Source: Cyrtodaria siliqua (lineage: Eukaryota > Mollusca > Bivalvia > Adapedonta > Hiatellidae). From it: a stretch of 64,000 bases of DNA. Below the pieces are notes generated by a model, which saw nothing but the letters and a program-made list of their open reading frames with translations, had not been told where the DNA came from and did no database searches. Made by a program: the position numbers and the translations under genes. The stretch covers positions 868,001-932,000 of the forward strand of contig JAWPHD010000002.1 in the NCBI GenBank assembly GCA_037043455.1, given 5' to 3'. The number at the start of each line of letters is the position of its first letter. The first letter of the stretch is position 1. Positions 35,021 to 48,400 of this stretch are shown here, piece after piece.

Positions 35021-35514
35021 ATTATTGAAACTTTTGCTGACGTTCCAGATAATACACTTGCAAAATAATCACCTAATTTATATGTTGTATCATATACATA
35101 AAAGGAAAGGAAAACGTCAATTTGTTTATTAAAGTCTTCAAGTTCTTGCGAAAATTCTATTAAATTATTAAATCTATTAAATTGTATAAATCGTCGGCAC
35201 TTAACCTAGTATCTCTACGTGCCTTGAAGGTGTGATTGTTACAATTTAAATTAATTAGATTTTTTAACAACATCCTTTTGAAATCATAAGTTTTATGATT
35301 ATATTCAAATGATCATTGTCATTAATCTGGGATGATAATTAATATAAAGCCCTGCATTAATTCACAGGGCGGAAAACATCACACGAACGTCGAATTCTGT
35401 AATTGCCTTTGATATTATCATTAATTAAACGTAACAATAACTGGTAGTAAACGTATGAGTTTCATTTTCATCAAAAACTGTATTCAGATGACGATTACTG
35501 TATATCACACAGTA
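35021..35514 (-). other. Possible further mobile-element coding relic
   Basis: Upstream of the protease relic, one minus-strand frame reads VYDTTYKLGDYFASVLSG (near 35050-35110). This looks like degenerate coding sequence but I cannot assign it to a family. The remainder is AT-rich. Confidence 0.3.
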
Positions 35515-35862
35515 TTCGTAATTTTCCATTGCAGAGATGTTGAGATTTTATCTTATTTTCAGTATGTGATAAAACTTGTGTTACTCTGTTTTTATCCTTA
35601 GGTTCTATAGTAAAATAAAAACCTTTGGCAGAATGTTCAAGATTTTGATTTTGAAAGATACATATATTGAATGAATCATTTGCATGAATGTGCATGAAAT
35701 ATGCAGGGTTTTAAAAGAATTACACTGTAGATACCTAAAATTTTAACAGTAAACTTGGTTGAATACTGAGTTTATCACCTACCAGATTGTATTGGGTATG
35801 TCTTATTTCTGGTCACTGATTGGTCAGTTTTTTTTTGATGATGCTCTATCAAAATTATGATT
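35515..35862 (-). repeat. Inverted repeat arm upstream of CDV3 exon 1
   Basis: Reverse complement of 36967-37350. Shared stretches include TGATGATGCTCTATCAAAAT, GTGACCAGAAATAAGA, TATAGAACC-AAGGATAAAAAC and GTAAAATCTCAACAT, at perhaps 85% identity. The two arms face each other across CDV3 exon 1. They are probably two opposite insertions of one dispersed element. Confidence 0.82.
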
Positions 35863-36039
35863 TTTTGTTTTATAACATCAATCCATTGAATTATTCATTT
35901 TTCGCTAAAAGGACATGAATGGACAAAACATTAATACAAATACATTATATTTCGAGGTTAAACTAACACTCATTTATTCACTATGATAAAATATTGATTA
36001 AGTACATTAAGTAGCCAACAAATATTGACATTAACCAGT

Positions 36040-36216
36040 GTACTACCCCCGCGAAGTGGCGGCGCCCCCGCCAGTTTAACTTGTCCGTTTATAACGGGGT
36101 TTATAACTAGACCGTGCCTCAAGACCACGAGCAGTGAATGGATTTCTGCGCAAATTACACATATTTCGTCATTTCTGGTGAATTCATTTGGTTTAATTTA
36201 AGTGATTATAAGAACG
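36040..36216 (+). promoter_or_regulatory. CDV3 upstream region / probable 5' UTR
   Basis: This is the GC-richest stretch nearby (GCGAAGTGGCGGCGCCCCCG, about 36053-36072), followed by TTTATAACTAG (about 36100-36110), 107 bp before the start codon. Promoter activity is inferred from position and composition only. Part of it resembles 32645-32685 in reverse orientation, so it may be repeat-derived. Confidence 0.3.
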
Positions 36217-36432
36217 ATGGAGGACGCTAGTTTGGATGACTTTTTCGCGAAAAAAGACAAGAGTAAAAAGAAGTCAAAGTCCTCAAAATTGACGCCGGTA
36301 ACGCCTGACAATCTGGTCAAAACAGATGAACAAGTGAAAAAGGAGAAAAAAGCGAAAAAGGAAAAAGAAAAGACACAGAATGCTGAAACAGACGTCAACA
36401 ACATCCCCAAAATAATTGTAAATATGCAAGAG
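36217..36432 (+). CDS. CDV3: CDV3 exon 1 coding part
   Basis: Residues 1-72. The donor chosen is GAG|GTCTCG at 36433 (phase 0), giving ...NMQE before exon 2. An alternative phase-0 donor, ATT|GTAAAT at 36418, would drop five residues. The sequence alone does not decide between them. The upstream GTG at 36202 in the same frame is not a likely eukaryotic start. Confidence 0.88.
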
Positions 36433-39400
36433 GTCTCGGGTTAAATCATAATCTACTGAGGCTGTATTCTATCGGGCAAGACACTTTACCTTAGCCTCGT
36501 CCGTCGGATGGGGACGTAAACCGGGCGGTCCCGTGTATCGGTCTATCTTCCGAGCACGTTAAAAAACCCATAGGAATCTATTCGATAATAAGAGTAGGGC
36601 AGGTTCCCGGATTCCTATGTATCCTTCCCCTCTCTCTGGGGCGGCTCTAAATAACCTATACTGTGTTGATGAGCCGTTAAACAACATTCAATTCACTATC
36701 GAATCATTATGTTGGTGCATAGACCTAATATAAAATAGATACAACATTATCTATATCACAAACTGATTTCTTTTTTTTCAGTTATGATTTCCCCTAGTTT
36801 GTAAAATATGAAAGAAATGGTTCTGAATGTGTCCTATTATTTATTATTAGGTCTGTGGACTACACATAACAAATTAACATGTCGCCAGTTGTCAATCATT
36901 TATCCATTTCAACCAATCAAACCAAAACGATACTTCCGACAAACAACTTTAGTTTCACTGTATAATTCATAATTTTGATAGAGCATCATCAAAAGAACTA
37001 ACCAATTAGTGACCAGAAATAAGATATACCAATACATTCTGGTAGGTGATAAACTCGGTCTTTATCCTTGATGTTCAACCAAGTTTACTGTTAACATTAA
37101 GGTATTTACAGTGTGATTATTTGAAACCCTGCATATTTTCATACACATTTATACAAATTGATTCAAAATATGTATCTTTCAAAATCTAAACTTGAAAATT
37201 ATCATCTTTTTCCTCTGCCAAAGATTTTTATTTTACTATAGAACCCAAGGATAAAAACCGAGTAACACACTTTTTATCACCTAGTGAAAAAAAGGTAAAA
37301 TCTCAACATTTAGGTAAAATCTCAACATTTTGGCAATGCAAAATTATGAATAAAGCATGTGCAGCTGTATTATAATATAACCTATTGTTAATATACTCCG
37401 ACATCAACAATAGGGCGGAGATATCTAAGTACTGGCGACATGTCAATTAGTATCTTATCCATTTACTAGAGATGGTGTCTCAATTATGTATTGGATAAAA
37501 TACATGTCTATGAACTGTGAGATATGCGCCATCCTCCGACGTGCATACACGTTTAACTTTATATGTGTGAACTTTCCGCAGAGATTCTCTGCGCTAGATA
37601 TAAACAGTCAATTTAAACTGATAAACTGAATTGTACATAAAGTAAAGAATGATCATTTGTTATCAATTTCACACTAAATTTTGAATCCAAAAAACATTTT
37701 GTTATGAAATACATTAGTTTAAATCTAGGTACTATGCATTGTTTGAATGCCTAAACATAGGTGTCAGTGAAGTGACGTTGTACACAAGAAGCGCTTACAC
37801 ACAGTCTAAAATTGTCTACAAGGTTTTTGGTCAAATGCAGTGAGACGTCATGGGACCAGGTGCATCTATAAACGTCAGTATGTTAAAAAAAGCACCCCAA
37901 ACGTCAAATAAATGAGACTACTAAGTGTCTCGGTATGGAGTACAGGGCCTTTTTACCAGTTTTTGGGAAGGGGCTTCAGGGTATTTTTCCTTCATAAACA
38001 TGGGCCGATATTCCACCCCTACCCCTGACAAAACTACATTTTTACCATCTTTGGCTGAAAAAAACCCTCTCACTTTCGCAACATTATTAAGGCCATGGAA
38101 TAAAATTTTGATCAATTGTCAACATTTCATGGATTCAGTGAGAATCCACACTAAATTGCAGAATGTTTATTTTGATCAAAATTAATGTTTTTTGCCTGGT
38201 TTGACCTTCTCTGATTGGCTAATTCTATGAACCATAATAGTTTGAAAAATATACAACTGCCAATCAGAAAACAAGATAATCAAAGCTTATACACTTCTCA
38301 AAACTGCTAACTACACCGCTCACGTTTTGGGTTATATATATCGATGGGTTGAATGTTTTTCAATAAAATAAAAATTTGTCTCATATAGTGCAGATTTGTG
38401 TTATTTGTTTATTTAATTACAAACAACTATGAAATAATGATATTAACAAAATTATTCATATTTTAAATCGGTGTAGTTGGCTGTTTTGAAAAGTGTATAA
38501 AACGTGAGCGGTGTAGTTAGCAGTTTTGAGAAGTGTATAGATTCATCTCCTTAGAGATACCTTGTATTTAGCATTGTCTGTCTTAAGTCGCACTCTGGTT
38601 AAGGCAGGGTTCTGGATTTTCAAAAGTCACTTGTCCTGCCCATAATGTCACTTGCCCCACATTTAAGAACTCTTAATTGCCCTAAAAATTGGCGCTGTAC
38701 CTTTATTTGTGTTAAATGGTACGGACCGCCGCATAATTTGGACCATTATACTTAGTTAGAAAAGAAAGGGAGAATGTATTTTATGTATTAATACATTGTA
38801 TTTATTCATATAAAAAAATCAAATGGTTGTATTTTTTTCTTTTGTGTCTATTACATATTTGTGTTACTTAAAAGTTAAATCATAAAATGATCAATGTGAC
38901 AATGTGACAGTATACAAACTCATTTTATTCCGCCCTCCCACCCCACCAATCGCCACACACACAACCCCATTATTTTTGATGACCATCCAAAAAAAATGCT
39001 TGGCAGCTAGTGTATGGAACTTTTAATGTCACAGTGTGTACACTTAATCAGTTAGAAAAAAAGAAGCTATTGTGTTCATTTAAATGTGTGACGAGCAAAG
39101 AAGACAAAAACGTAATTAAAAATATTCACTTGGCCCCCAATTTCAGCAACGCCTTTGTAATTTAACTTAAGGGAATTAGATGAAAGCAAGAGGCATGAAT
39201 AGGGTTTCCCCTAGGAATTGTTTAAGAAGTAGTAGCAGTAACCTTATTTATCAAAAGCGAAAGTTCAGAACTTGAGAAAAAGGTTCCGTGATTGTTTTGA
39301 AATTGCGAAAACCCATGACATGCGCATATCGCTAAGTTATGTAACTTATTTGTGTAGTATGCACTTCCACATACGTTTAATTACAGACTATTAATGAAAT

Positions 39401-42400
39401 ACACCAAATACCTCATAAAAGCGCATTGCTAAACGAGTGCTTCCAGTAAAAGAAAATGTATTTTCGTTACGAAACAATCTTCGGCAAGATAATTTAAACG
39501 AAAACATAACGTCACGTGGGTCTCTCAGTCATTATTTTGACACATTAAATTTGCAAATTAAGAAAGTTGTCTGATTTAATTGATGGAAGGTCTAAATGAC
39601 GTTCAGAGATTATTTCGAAACAATTTTTGAAAGTAGCTATGTTTATGGTTGGAAAGTCATGGACATAATTGCCGCGATTTCATTGGCCGTCGGACACACG
39701 TCTGGCGGTTGTGTCAGGATAAATTGTGATTCGGTGTTGTTTTCAAACAGTGTGAAATGCGCGTGGGTTAATTAGTTGTTTATTTGAATAATGCCACAAA
39801 TTAAACTGCCTGGAGCAAGACTGTTGATTGTACCGAAAGTTGTTTGATCTTATTAACAATTGCTAGCGGCCCATTCTCCATATTTTATCTTGATGTAAAT
39901 GGAGGATGAGCCTGGCACGTAGTGGCACGTTCATTCCTGTTAGGCGCCATATAACCTTTCATGTATTGGGTTCGGCTTAAAACCCAATTGAATTCACAAT
40001 GTGACATTCGAAATGCAGATGTGACATTTACCTGCCAAGCAAAGGGCATAGCATAGTAATTCTTATGTTTATGTCACTTTCTCACACTAGATGTGCGGAG
40101 CTGTAGATATAAAGCTAAATTTTTGAGTATTTTACTCGTACATTTTTTTTTTACAAAAACTCAGTTTTTCAAAATTCACTTAAATGTCATGCATGTATAT
40201 TGATCAACAAAATGTAAACTCCGGTTGTTTGTTTAAAAATTAAACAAACTTTCATTTAAATAATATTAAGCTCATATTTCTGAAAAAAGTCCCGTCCCTG
40301 TTAGGGGAGACAGTCATGTGAATCTTCGGATTTCTTGTTTTGGATCACAAGATGAAAACGTTATTGAAGTTTGAATGAGTGTGCATGGTTCAAAGCGATT
40401 GTATATGAGTGTTTTTCTTTTTAAAAAATAAAAAAAGGAATACTTAATTTGCATCTAATTACACTAATCAGCATTATTATATCAGTGTTTTTTTTATGTG
40501 TTTTTTTATGTGTTTTGTGAATGCAGCCTGTGCCTGTGCCATTGTGAAAAATAGCGGCATTTTTCTAGAAATTGTGAAAATTGTGAAATATTATAACAAA
40601 AGAAAAAGAAACATTTTTCAACTTTTAATTTCACAGTTTAATATCCCTTGGTTTTAAGTGTTGTTTTTGGTAAATACAGACTAGTTTTAACACCAGCGTA
40701 TATTAAGACTAGTATCCTTACTGGTCTGTATTTACCCTAAAAAAAACCTTTTTTTTTTTTTTTCAGATTGTGAATTTTTTGGATATAATTGTGAAAAAAG
40801 TATACTTTTTGGCATTGTGAATGGGGCCGAATAACGGCCCCAAATTAGGCATAAAAAAAACACTGTATATATTCTCACATGTTTTATTTGTGTAACATTT
40901 CTCTAAGTGTCAGACATGTTGACTTGTTCTACAATTTATTTTCATACTTGTAGGAAGAAGAATGGAAAGAACAAGAAGAAGAAAAAGAGAAAGATTATTC
41001 AGGCTTAAGGATTGCAAACATACAAATAAGGTAACAGTTCAAAGTTCACTGTGCACATCTGAGTTAATAGTCAATCTACATATGTAGCTTCTGTTGTTAT
41101 AGATCCATTTAGATTTGTTAACAAGATGCTACTATATTACATACTACTTTGGGGTCAAAAGTACTTGTCCTCATCAATTCATTGAGCGGTTAACTAATTT
41201 CCCATGCCTGTTGCAGAGTGAGTGTTTCCCACTGATGCTACGGTTGGAGTTGGCCTATTGCAGATGATATATTTATCACATAACGTCCCTTGTTAGCAGT
41301 GTCGAACACCCATTTAATATTCTATTGTATGACAAATGTGTAATACAACCTGGAACGATTTTGATTGGTAGAGTTAAACCTGTAACACTACGCAAGTTTA
41401 TTAACTGAAACTATTTTATTTATTACAAATTCTCCCAGATCTGAGTCATAAACTTATTATTTGTGACAGCTTATAAAAAGAATGCACGTTATACAAAACA
41501 CTGTTGTTGGTTTGTTAAAAAGTTGGCGTAAACTGCTATTTTGTAAAGAGGTAAAACACGAACTCTTTTATATGCAACGTTATGTGTGAGACGCGACGTT
41601 GCGACGTCACATATTTTATGACGTTTTGGCGCTAAAGTGTGTCTGACGTCGTGGTGGTTCTATGTCCATCTGAATGAATTTTTACTAATTTGATTGCAAT
41701 GTTATGTGATAAAAGAATCTTAAACTCGTTCCCATTCCATAGAAGATTTATGAAACTCTTTATGAATTATTTTTAATTTTAACTTGTCAAAAGGCTCGTT
41801 AAAATTAAAATAATTCTTAACTCGTTTCATAAATCTTATATGAAATGGGAACTCGTTTAAGATCCTCTATGTATGTTTCTAAGGGGTTTAACATCACTTT
41901 AAACCATCTTTCAGTCATAAATAAATCTCATTAAAATCATATCCTAATTATGCTTTGATGCTCTCTGCTATTGGATCGGACCACATTGCCTTTGAGGTCA
42001 CGTCAGATCGACCTTTCGTCTAATCGATATTCATGAGAAGATCAGCTAAATTCAGCCAATGAAATCGCGCGTTTCATATGCACTTCAGATGACATTTGAG
42101 TGAACTGAACAAACGAAAATCTACATAAAACATCTATATCCGAATAAAGATAAAGTCTTCGTGTGTTATTGCTGTGTTATTGCACGATAAATTCATAGAA
42201 ATGCACTAAATGGCATGTTTTACGTCCAGATTCGAAGAAAATTATGGGCGCTGTCATGTATTTCAAAAATATATATTCCACCGAAATTATTACGACATTG
42301 GATAGCCTAAATAGTATGCCTACATGTGGCCCGATTAGCTCAGTTGATAACATACTGGACCGCTGACACACGAGTGTCATTTTAGTGTGGGTTCAATCCC

Positions 42401-45400
42401 ACGAAACAGTAAATTATTTTGTACCGCTAATAAATTCCGTCAATCTTTTTTTCAGAAAATATTCAATAATGGTTGGTGTATTATGTTTGTCAATGCAATT
42501 TGTTTGTGTTTTATAAGCTAAGAGTTACGGACATTGTCTCTTTCAATACCAAGCTGAAGCATAGACTGCTCCACAGCGTTTTACTGAAATGCGACATGCG
42601 CAGTGAAGCTGTCGATACCGAAAACTTTTGTAGGCTCAAATCTGAACATTTGGCTAATCGTAAGGTCAATCTGACGTGACCTGTAAGGCTGTAATACGAA
42701 GTCGTCAGATCCTAGTAGCGAAGAGTATCGTAGCGTGAAAGGGTCCGATTTTAATGAGATTGGTCATAACTGTAAACACAATGATATCTACTTGTAGCAG
42801 TGAGCTCAGTGCTCATCTTTATAGTACCAAAGTTGACACATGACATGATACCCCAGGGTTCAAACTAGGCCTGGATTTTAGGGAGAAGTGAGAAGTGACT
42901 TCTCCCTCCAAAGAAAATAGAAGTGACCAAAAAATAGGGAGAAGTGAGGGAGACACAATCTTTTAAATTAAGCGCGCAATTGGTTATTGTTAATTATTAA
43001 TTGATATACTTGATATACATGTATACAACCTATGGATTATAACCTTTTGATTATTTAAGAGCATGCTAGCTGTTTCAAATTAATTGTGTTTATTAATTTT
43101 ATTCACACTCACATATATATACTGTATAAGAAACGATTGAGAGAAGAATTAATATAAATATATTGCATGTATCTTTATTTATTCATCTTTCTATCAATTT
43201 GTATAGTGTTCTATGAAGGGTGTAAATATGATTCTTAAACTTCTTCCTAAAAGGCATATTCCTGTTTAAAGGGAGTACATCAGGCTTTTTCTAGAAATAT
43301 CTTAAATTATAAAAATGTTCCAATTCATGATAAAACACTTATATCCATCACAATATGATGTTCGAACCATATTGCTAAGGTTTAAACTTTGAATACACCA
43401 TATAGCTAGGACGGAATCGGGCATAAAATGCTGAAATTAACCCTGGTGCGTCACCTAGGATAGCACGTATTACTGTACAGAATTAATTTCCTTGTAACTA
43501 AGGGGTCATTTTTAGCATCATTCATTATGTTTAGGCGCTTTAAAATAGAAAATATCATTATTTGTCAATTTTAAGTCGGACCCCTAGACACCTTTGAAAA
43601 GCCTGATGTACTCCCTTTAAGACCTATAAGACCAATTTATGTGTTTTGTTTCCCAATTTGTATCAGTTAAAAGCAATATTTAATAAAAAAAAAGTTTTTC
43701 CTTATGTACCTGTCCGAAATACTATGACACCGCACTTTTCCGAAAGTAAAATATTGCCGAAAATTCAGTAGAAATGCCATCTATTATTAACTCTTTTTTC
43801 ATGCATTTGTTTGAAATGCCAAAAGGTCCGTTTTAACAAACAATTAAGAAAACACAACTCTAATCATTATTCGGTGTATCATTTAATCACCTCAGGTCAG
43901 TTAACTTCAGATTTATGTTTCGATCACGTTTTCAACACGCACTTGTCTAACAGTAGCGGAACGCACGATTGGTCAATTGTTCAGCTATACGCAATCTCAT
44001 TGGATAAGTCGTGTGTATTCCCTGTACACTCTAATTTGTAAACAAAAAAATGGCGAGGTGCGAAAATTACCTTGGAGGATATCATAGTTGTAGGAAAGTA
44101 TTCTCCCCGCGGGGTTTCTGCTGTGATCGATCAAAGCAATTAGCATAATCCCTTCCCAGAGATGTCTACGCCTGTCCTGAGACATAAACAACAGGTCGAT
44201 TAAAGGACTGTACACTTCGCTTGAGGGTGGAAAAAAAGCGAAGTGGTTAATCTGAAGGAGACAAACTTTGCTGTCGACTAAAAAAAAGAAGCAAAGTCAC
44301 GGAGGAAAAAGCGACCTATGTCGCCCTTGGACCTATGTCGCCCTCGCGACCTATGTCGCCCTCCAGAATGAACACTGATACCCCACCCAGTCACATTATA
44401 CTGACACCTGGCCGACCAGTCCTACAACTACCCTTTCTTAATATGTTGAATGTCGAGTAAGAAAGCTAATATCAATTTTATGAAGTCTTTGGTAGGACCT
44501 GGTCGGTGATTAACCCCGTGACATTCTGCATGCAAGACGGATGCTCTACCACTAAGCCACACCAGGTTTTTAAAAAGATTTCGTTGTGTTTGTAATTGCA
44601 GTGAGGAGGATCACGAAGAAGAAGAACAGACAGAAGAGAAAGAAGGAGAGGAAGATGAGAATGGAGAAGTGAAGGAGAAAAAAGAGCAAGGTCCCTGGCA
44701 GGGAGCAGGAGCCCCGCCATCAGTAGTTCAGTCCACAGCTGTACCAGGTATAACTCATTCATCACATTCACTACATTCACTAAATTCTTTGGCAGTTTAA
44801 CAGATTCGATCCTGTCGGATGCAAATTGCATTTTGAAAACATATTCTAATTTCAGTTTATTATTATTTTTTGTTGTTGTTGCGGAATCTGGCTTTAGAAA
44901 GATAAATACATTTTTGTAGATGTTAATTTTGGTTTCATGAGTGCAAATGAGTTCAGGTCATAAGGACCCTTCAGTTTAATGTTTGAGGAGAAAAATCTGT
45001 AAAATGCCTGATTAGAAGATTTGGTTTAAATATATTATTTGATAATTGAACGAAATATCTCTAAGCAGGTGAATTTAATATAGACTTCATATTTTAAAGC
45101 AGCTGGAGTTTAAGAAAACGAGTTTTCCTTGCTTATCTTCACTTCCCACTGGGAGTTTGACTTGTGAGAAAGTGTTGGCTCTTATGGATGTGGGAGGGAT
45201 ATAGTACTGGTTCTACCCAGGAAAAAGTTTGTGGTTTGCCTTTCTAAATATTTCTTAGATATGAGACATACCTTTATTTCTGTGATTCCAGTTCCACAGC
45301 CTGTTGAAGAATCGCCCAAAGAGGGTGGCGAGCCAGCAGCAGCGCCCAAATCCACAAAATATATATCCCCAGCCTTGCGGGCAGCCGCGGCGGCAGGCGG

Positions 45401-48400
45401 TGGCGCAGCTGGAGGCCCTACCGTTCCAGCACATTTACGAAGAAAAAGAGCCGCACCCAATTTACGTAGTGAAGACGATTTTCCTACATTAGGGGGAGGT
45501 TTTGTACGAGGACAGACTGACAGGTTTGTAATAATTGCTGTTTATTACTTTAATATAACACTTTAATATTGAATTTTTATGTAAAAAGTAATACTTAATA
45601 TAAGTTTATCAGTGTGGTAAGTGGCTGATGTGGAGTCTCTGACCACTGTTTGGTTTGACCGGTTTCATTCTGATTTATATGATCACGTAACAGGTTTTAG
45701 AGTTGCATTGAGCAATCGAGTTTGATGTGATGTTGTGTTGCTTTTTAGCTCTACTGGCCGAAGGCCAGCAGAGCTTATGGGATGCCGAGTTGTCCGTCGT
45801 CCGTCCGTCCGTCCGTCGTCCGTTGTTAACTTTTGTCTCGTTAAGACGATAGGGCCTTCATTTTTCATCCAATCTTTACCAAACTTTAACAGGTTGTTAA
45901 TATCAATGAAAGCTCGGATGAGTTCGAAAACCAGCCAGATCGGCCAAGTAACAGCGGAGTTATGGCCCTTGATTTAGTTAAAAATGCTATATTGCTATAT
46001 TTTGCCTCGTTAAGACGATAGGGCCTTCATTATTCAACCTATCTATACCAAACTTTACCACATTGTTAATATCAATGAAAGCTCAGACAAGTTCGAAAAC
46101 CAGCCAGATCGGACCAGTAACACCAGAGTTATGATCCTTGATTTAGTTGAAAATGCTATATTGCTATATTTTGCCTCGTTAAGATGATAGGGCCTTCGTT
46201 TTTCATCATATCTTTACCAAACTTTACCACATTGTTAATCTAAATGAAAGCTCGGACAAGTTCGAAAACCAGCCATATCGGACTAGTAACAGCGGAGTTA
46301 TGACCCTTGATTTAGTTAAAAATGCTATATTTTGCCTCGTTAAGACACTAGGGGCTTCATTGTTCATCCAATCTTTACCAAACTTTATCAGATTGTTAAT
46401 ATCAATGAAAGCTCGGACAAGTTCGAAAACCAGCCATATCGAAGTAGTAAGAGCGGAGTTATGGCCCTTGATTTAGTTAAAAATGCTATATTTTGCCTCG
46501 TTAAGACGATAGGGGCTTCATTGTTCATCCGATCTTTATCAAACTTTATCAGATTGTTAATGTCATTGAAAGCTCGAACAAGTTCGAAAACCAACCATAT
46601 CGGACCAGTAACAGCGGAGTTGTGGCCCTTGATTTAGTTAAAAATGCTATATTTTGCCTCGTTAAGACGATAGGGGCTTCATTGTTCATCTGATCTTTAC
46701 CAAACTTTATCAGATTGTTAATATCAATGAAAGCTCGAGCAAGTTCGAAAACTAGCCATATCGGACCAGTAACAGCGGAGTTATGGCCCTTGATTTAGTT
46801 AAAAATGCTATAGTTTGCCTCATTAAGACGATTGGGGCTTCATTGTTCATCCGATCTTTACCAAACTTTATCAGATTGTTAATATCAATGAAAGCTCGGA
46901 CAAGTTTGAAAACCAAACATATCGGACCAGTAACAACTTAGTTATGGCCCTTGATTTAGTTCAAAACGCTATATTTTGCCTCGTTAAGACGAGAGGGCCT
47001 TTATTTTTCATCCGATCGTTACCAAACTTTTATTTTTTTAATTATTTTTTTAAATTAATATATTTTTTTTTTATTTTATTTTTTTTTAATTTTTTAATTT
47101 TTTTTTTTATTATTTTTTTTTTTTTTAAATTTTTTCTTTTAATTTTTTTTAATTAATAATTTTTTTAGCTCTATGTTGGACCAGTCGGACCAGTAACAGA
47201 GGAGTTATGGCTCTTGATTTAGTTAAAAATGCTATATTTTGCCTCGTTAAAGGTAGGGTCTTCATTTTCATCTGATCTTTACTGAACTTTAACAGATTCT
47301 TTAGTTATGGCCCTTGATTTAGTTCAAAAGCTGTTTTTTCCCCGAAACTTCCAAAAAAACGTTAATGGCAGTCACTCGCTTCATTGATGTTATAAGAGCC
47401 ATGTTAGCCAGTAGAGCGTCCACAGGCCCTCTTGGGCCTCTTGTTTTAGCTTCGAACGGCTCGGAGGTGAATATTCTTCGTCCTTTGTCATTAACCTTTG
47501 CTTTAAACAACATTTTCTCAGAAACCGCATGGTCAATTTTGACCAAACTTCACATAGATAATCCTTTGTGCAGTAGTGTTCAAATTTGTTAAAATTAGTT
47601 CATGGTCGATTTTGACCAAACTTCACATGGATAATCCTTAGTTCAGTAGTGTTCAAATCTGTTAAAATGAGTTCAGCACGACATCCAAGATGGCCACCAT
47701 TACCAGAAAAGTCTGAAACCTTAAAGAATCTTCTTATCAATAACCACTGAATCAATTTCTACAGTTTTTCGTTTGATATTAATGATTGCCAACCATAATG
47801 ACAGTGAAAATAAACTCAAAGGTCAGCAGGGGTCACCGGCTATTAAGACATCAGTTATCATCACTTGAGTGGGAATAACAGACATATCAAATGAAGTCGC
47901 CGGGATCAAAAAAGGCTTCGCTTCGGGAGTAAAAAATGTTTGTTTATGGAGATTCTGCATGTTTTACGTAGACTTGTATAAAAAAAAACTTTCCCTTTTT
48001 TTTCTCTCTGAAACCATACAGCAGAGAGCTGTCATATATTGCATGTTGCATCAGCTTATGGTCCTCTAACGCATATGTTCAGATGGTGATCCCGGGGTCA
48101 GATCTACAACAATCTCATTAAAATCATATCCTAATTACGCTGCGATACTCTCCGCTATAGGATCTGACAACACTGCCTTGGAGGTCACGTCTAATCAATA
48201 TTCATGAGAAGATCAACTAAATTCAACCAATGAAATCGCATAGATTTTTAAAAAACAACTTTGTAGCGGCTACTTCTTGAAAACAATAAGTTATATTGAT
48301 ATGGGACTTTTTCTCTAAAATGATCAGCATGACATGAAGTAGGTCATTGTTGAAAAATTATTTTGATTCGACATTAAACATGGTTGCCAGCAGTCATCTT

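Noticed and set aside
36198..36410. Minus-strand 70-codon frame opposite CDV3 exon 1
   Set aside because: It is the shadow of a Lys-rich coding exon and shows no conserved features.
42328..42409. Functional tRNA gene
   Set aside because: The acceptor strands do not pair and the T loop is short; it lies inside a repeat.
44498..44566. Functional tRNA-Ala gene
   Set aside because: The T arm is damaged and the anticodon stem is poorly paired.
45304..45492. Alternative plus-strand frame in CDV3 exon 4
   Set aside because: Only the frame giving PQPVEESPKEGG and DDFPTL joins the other exons in phase.
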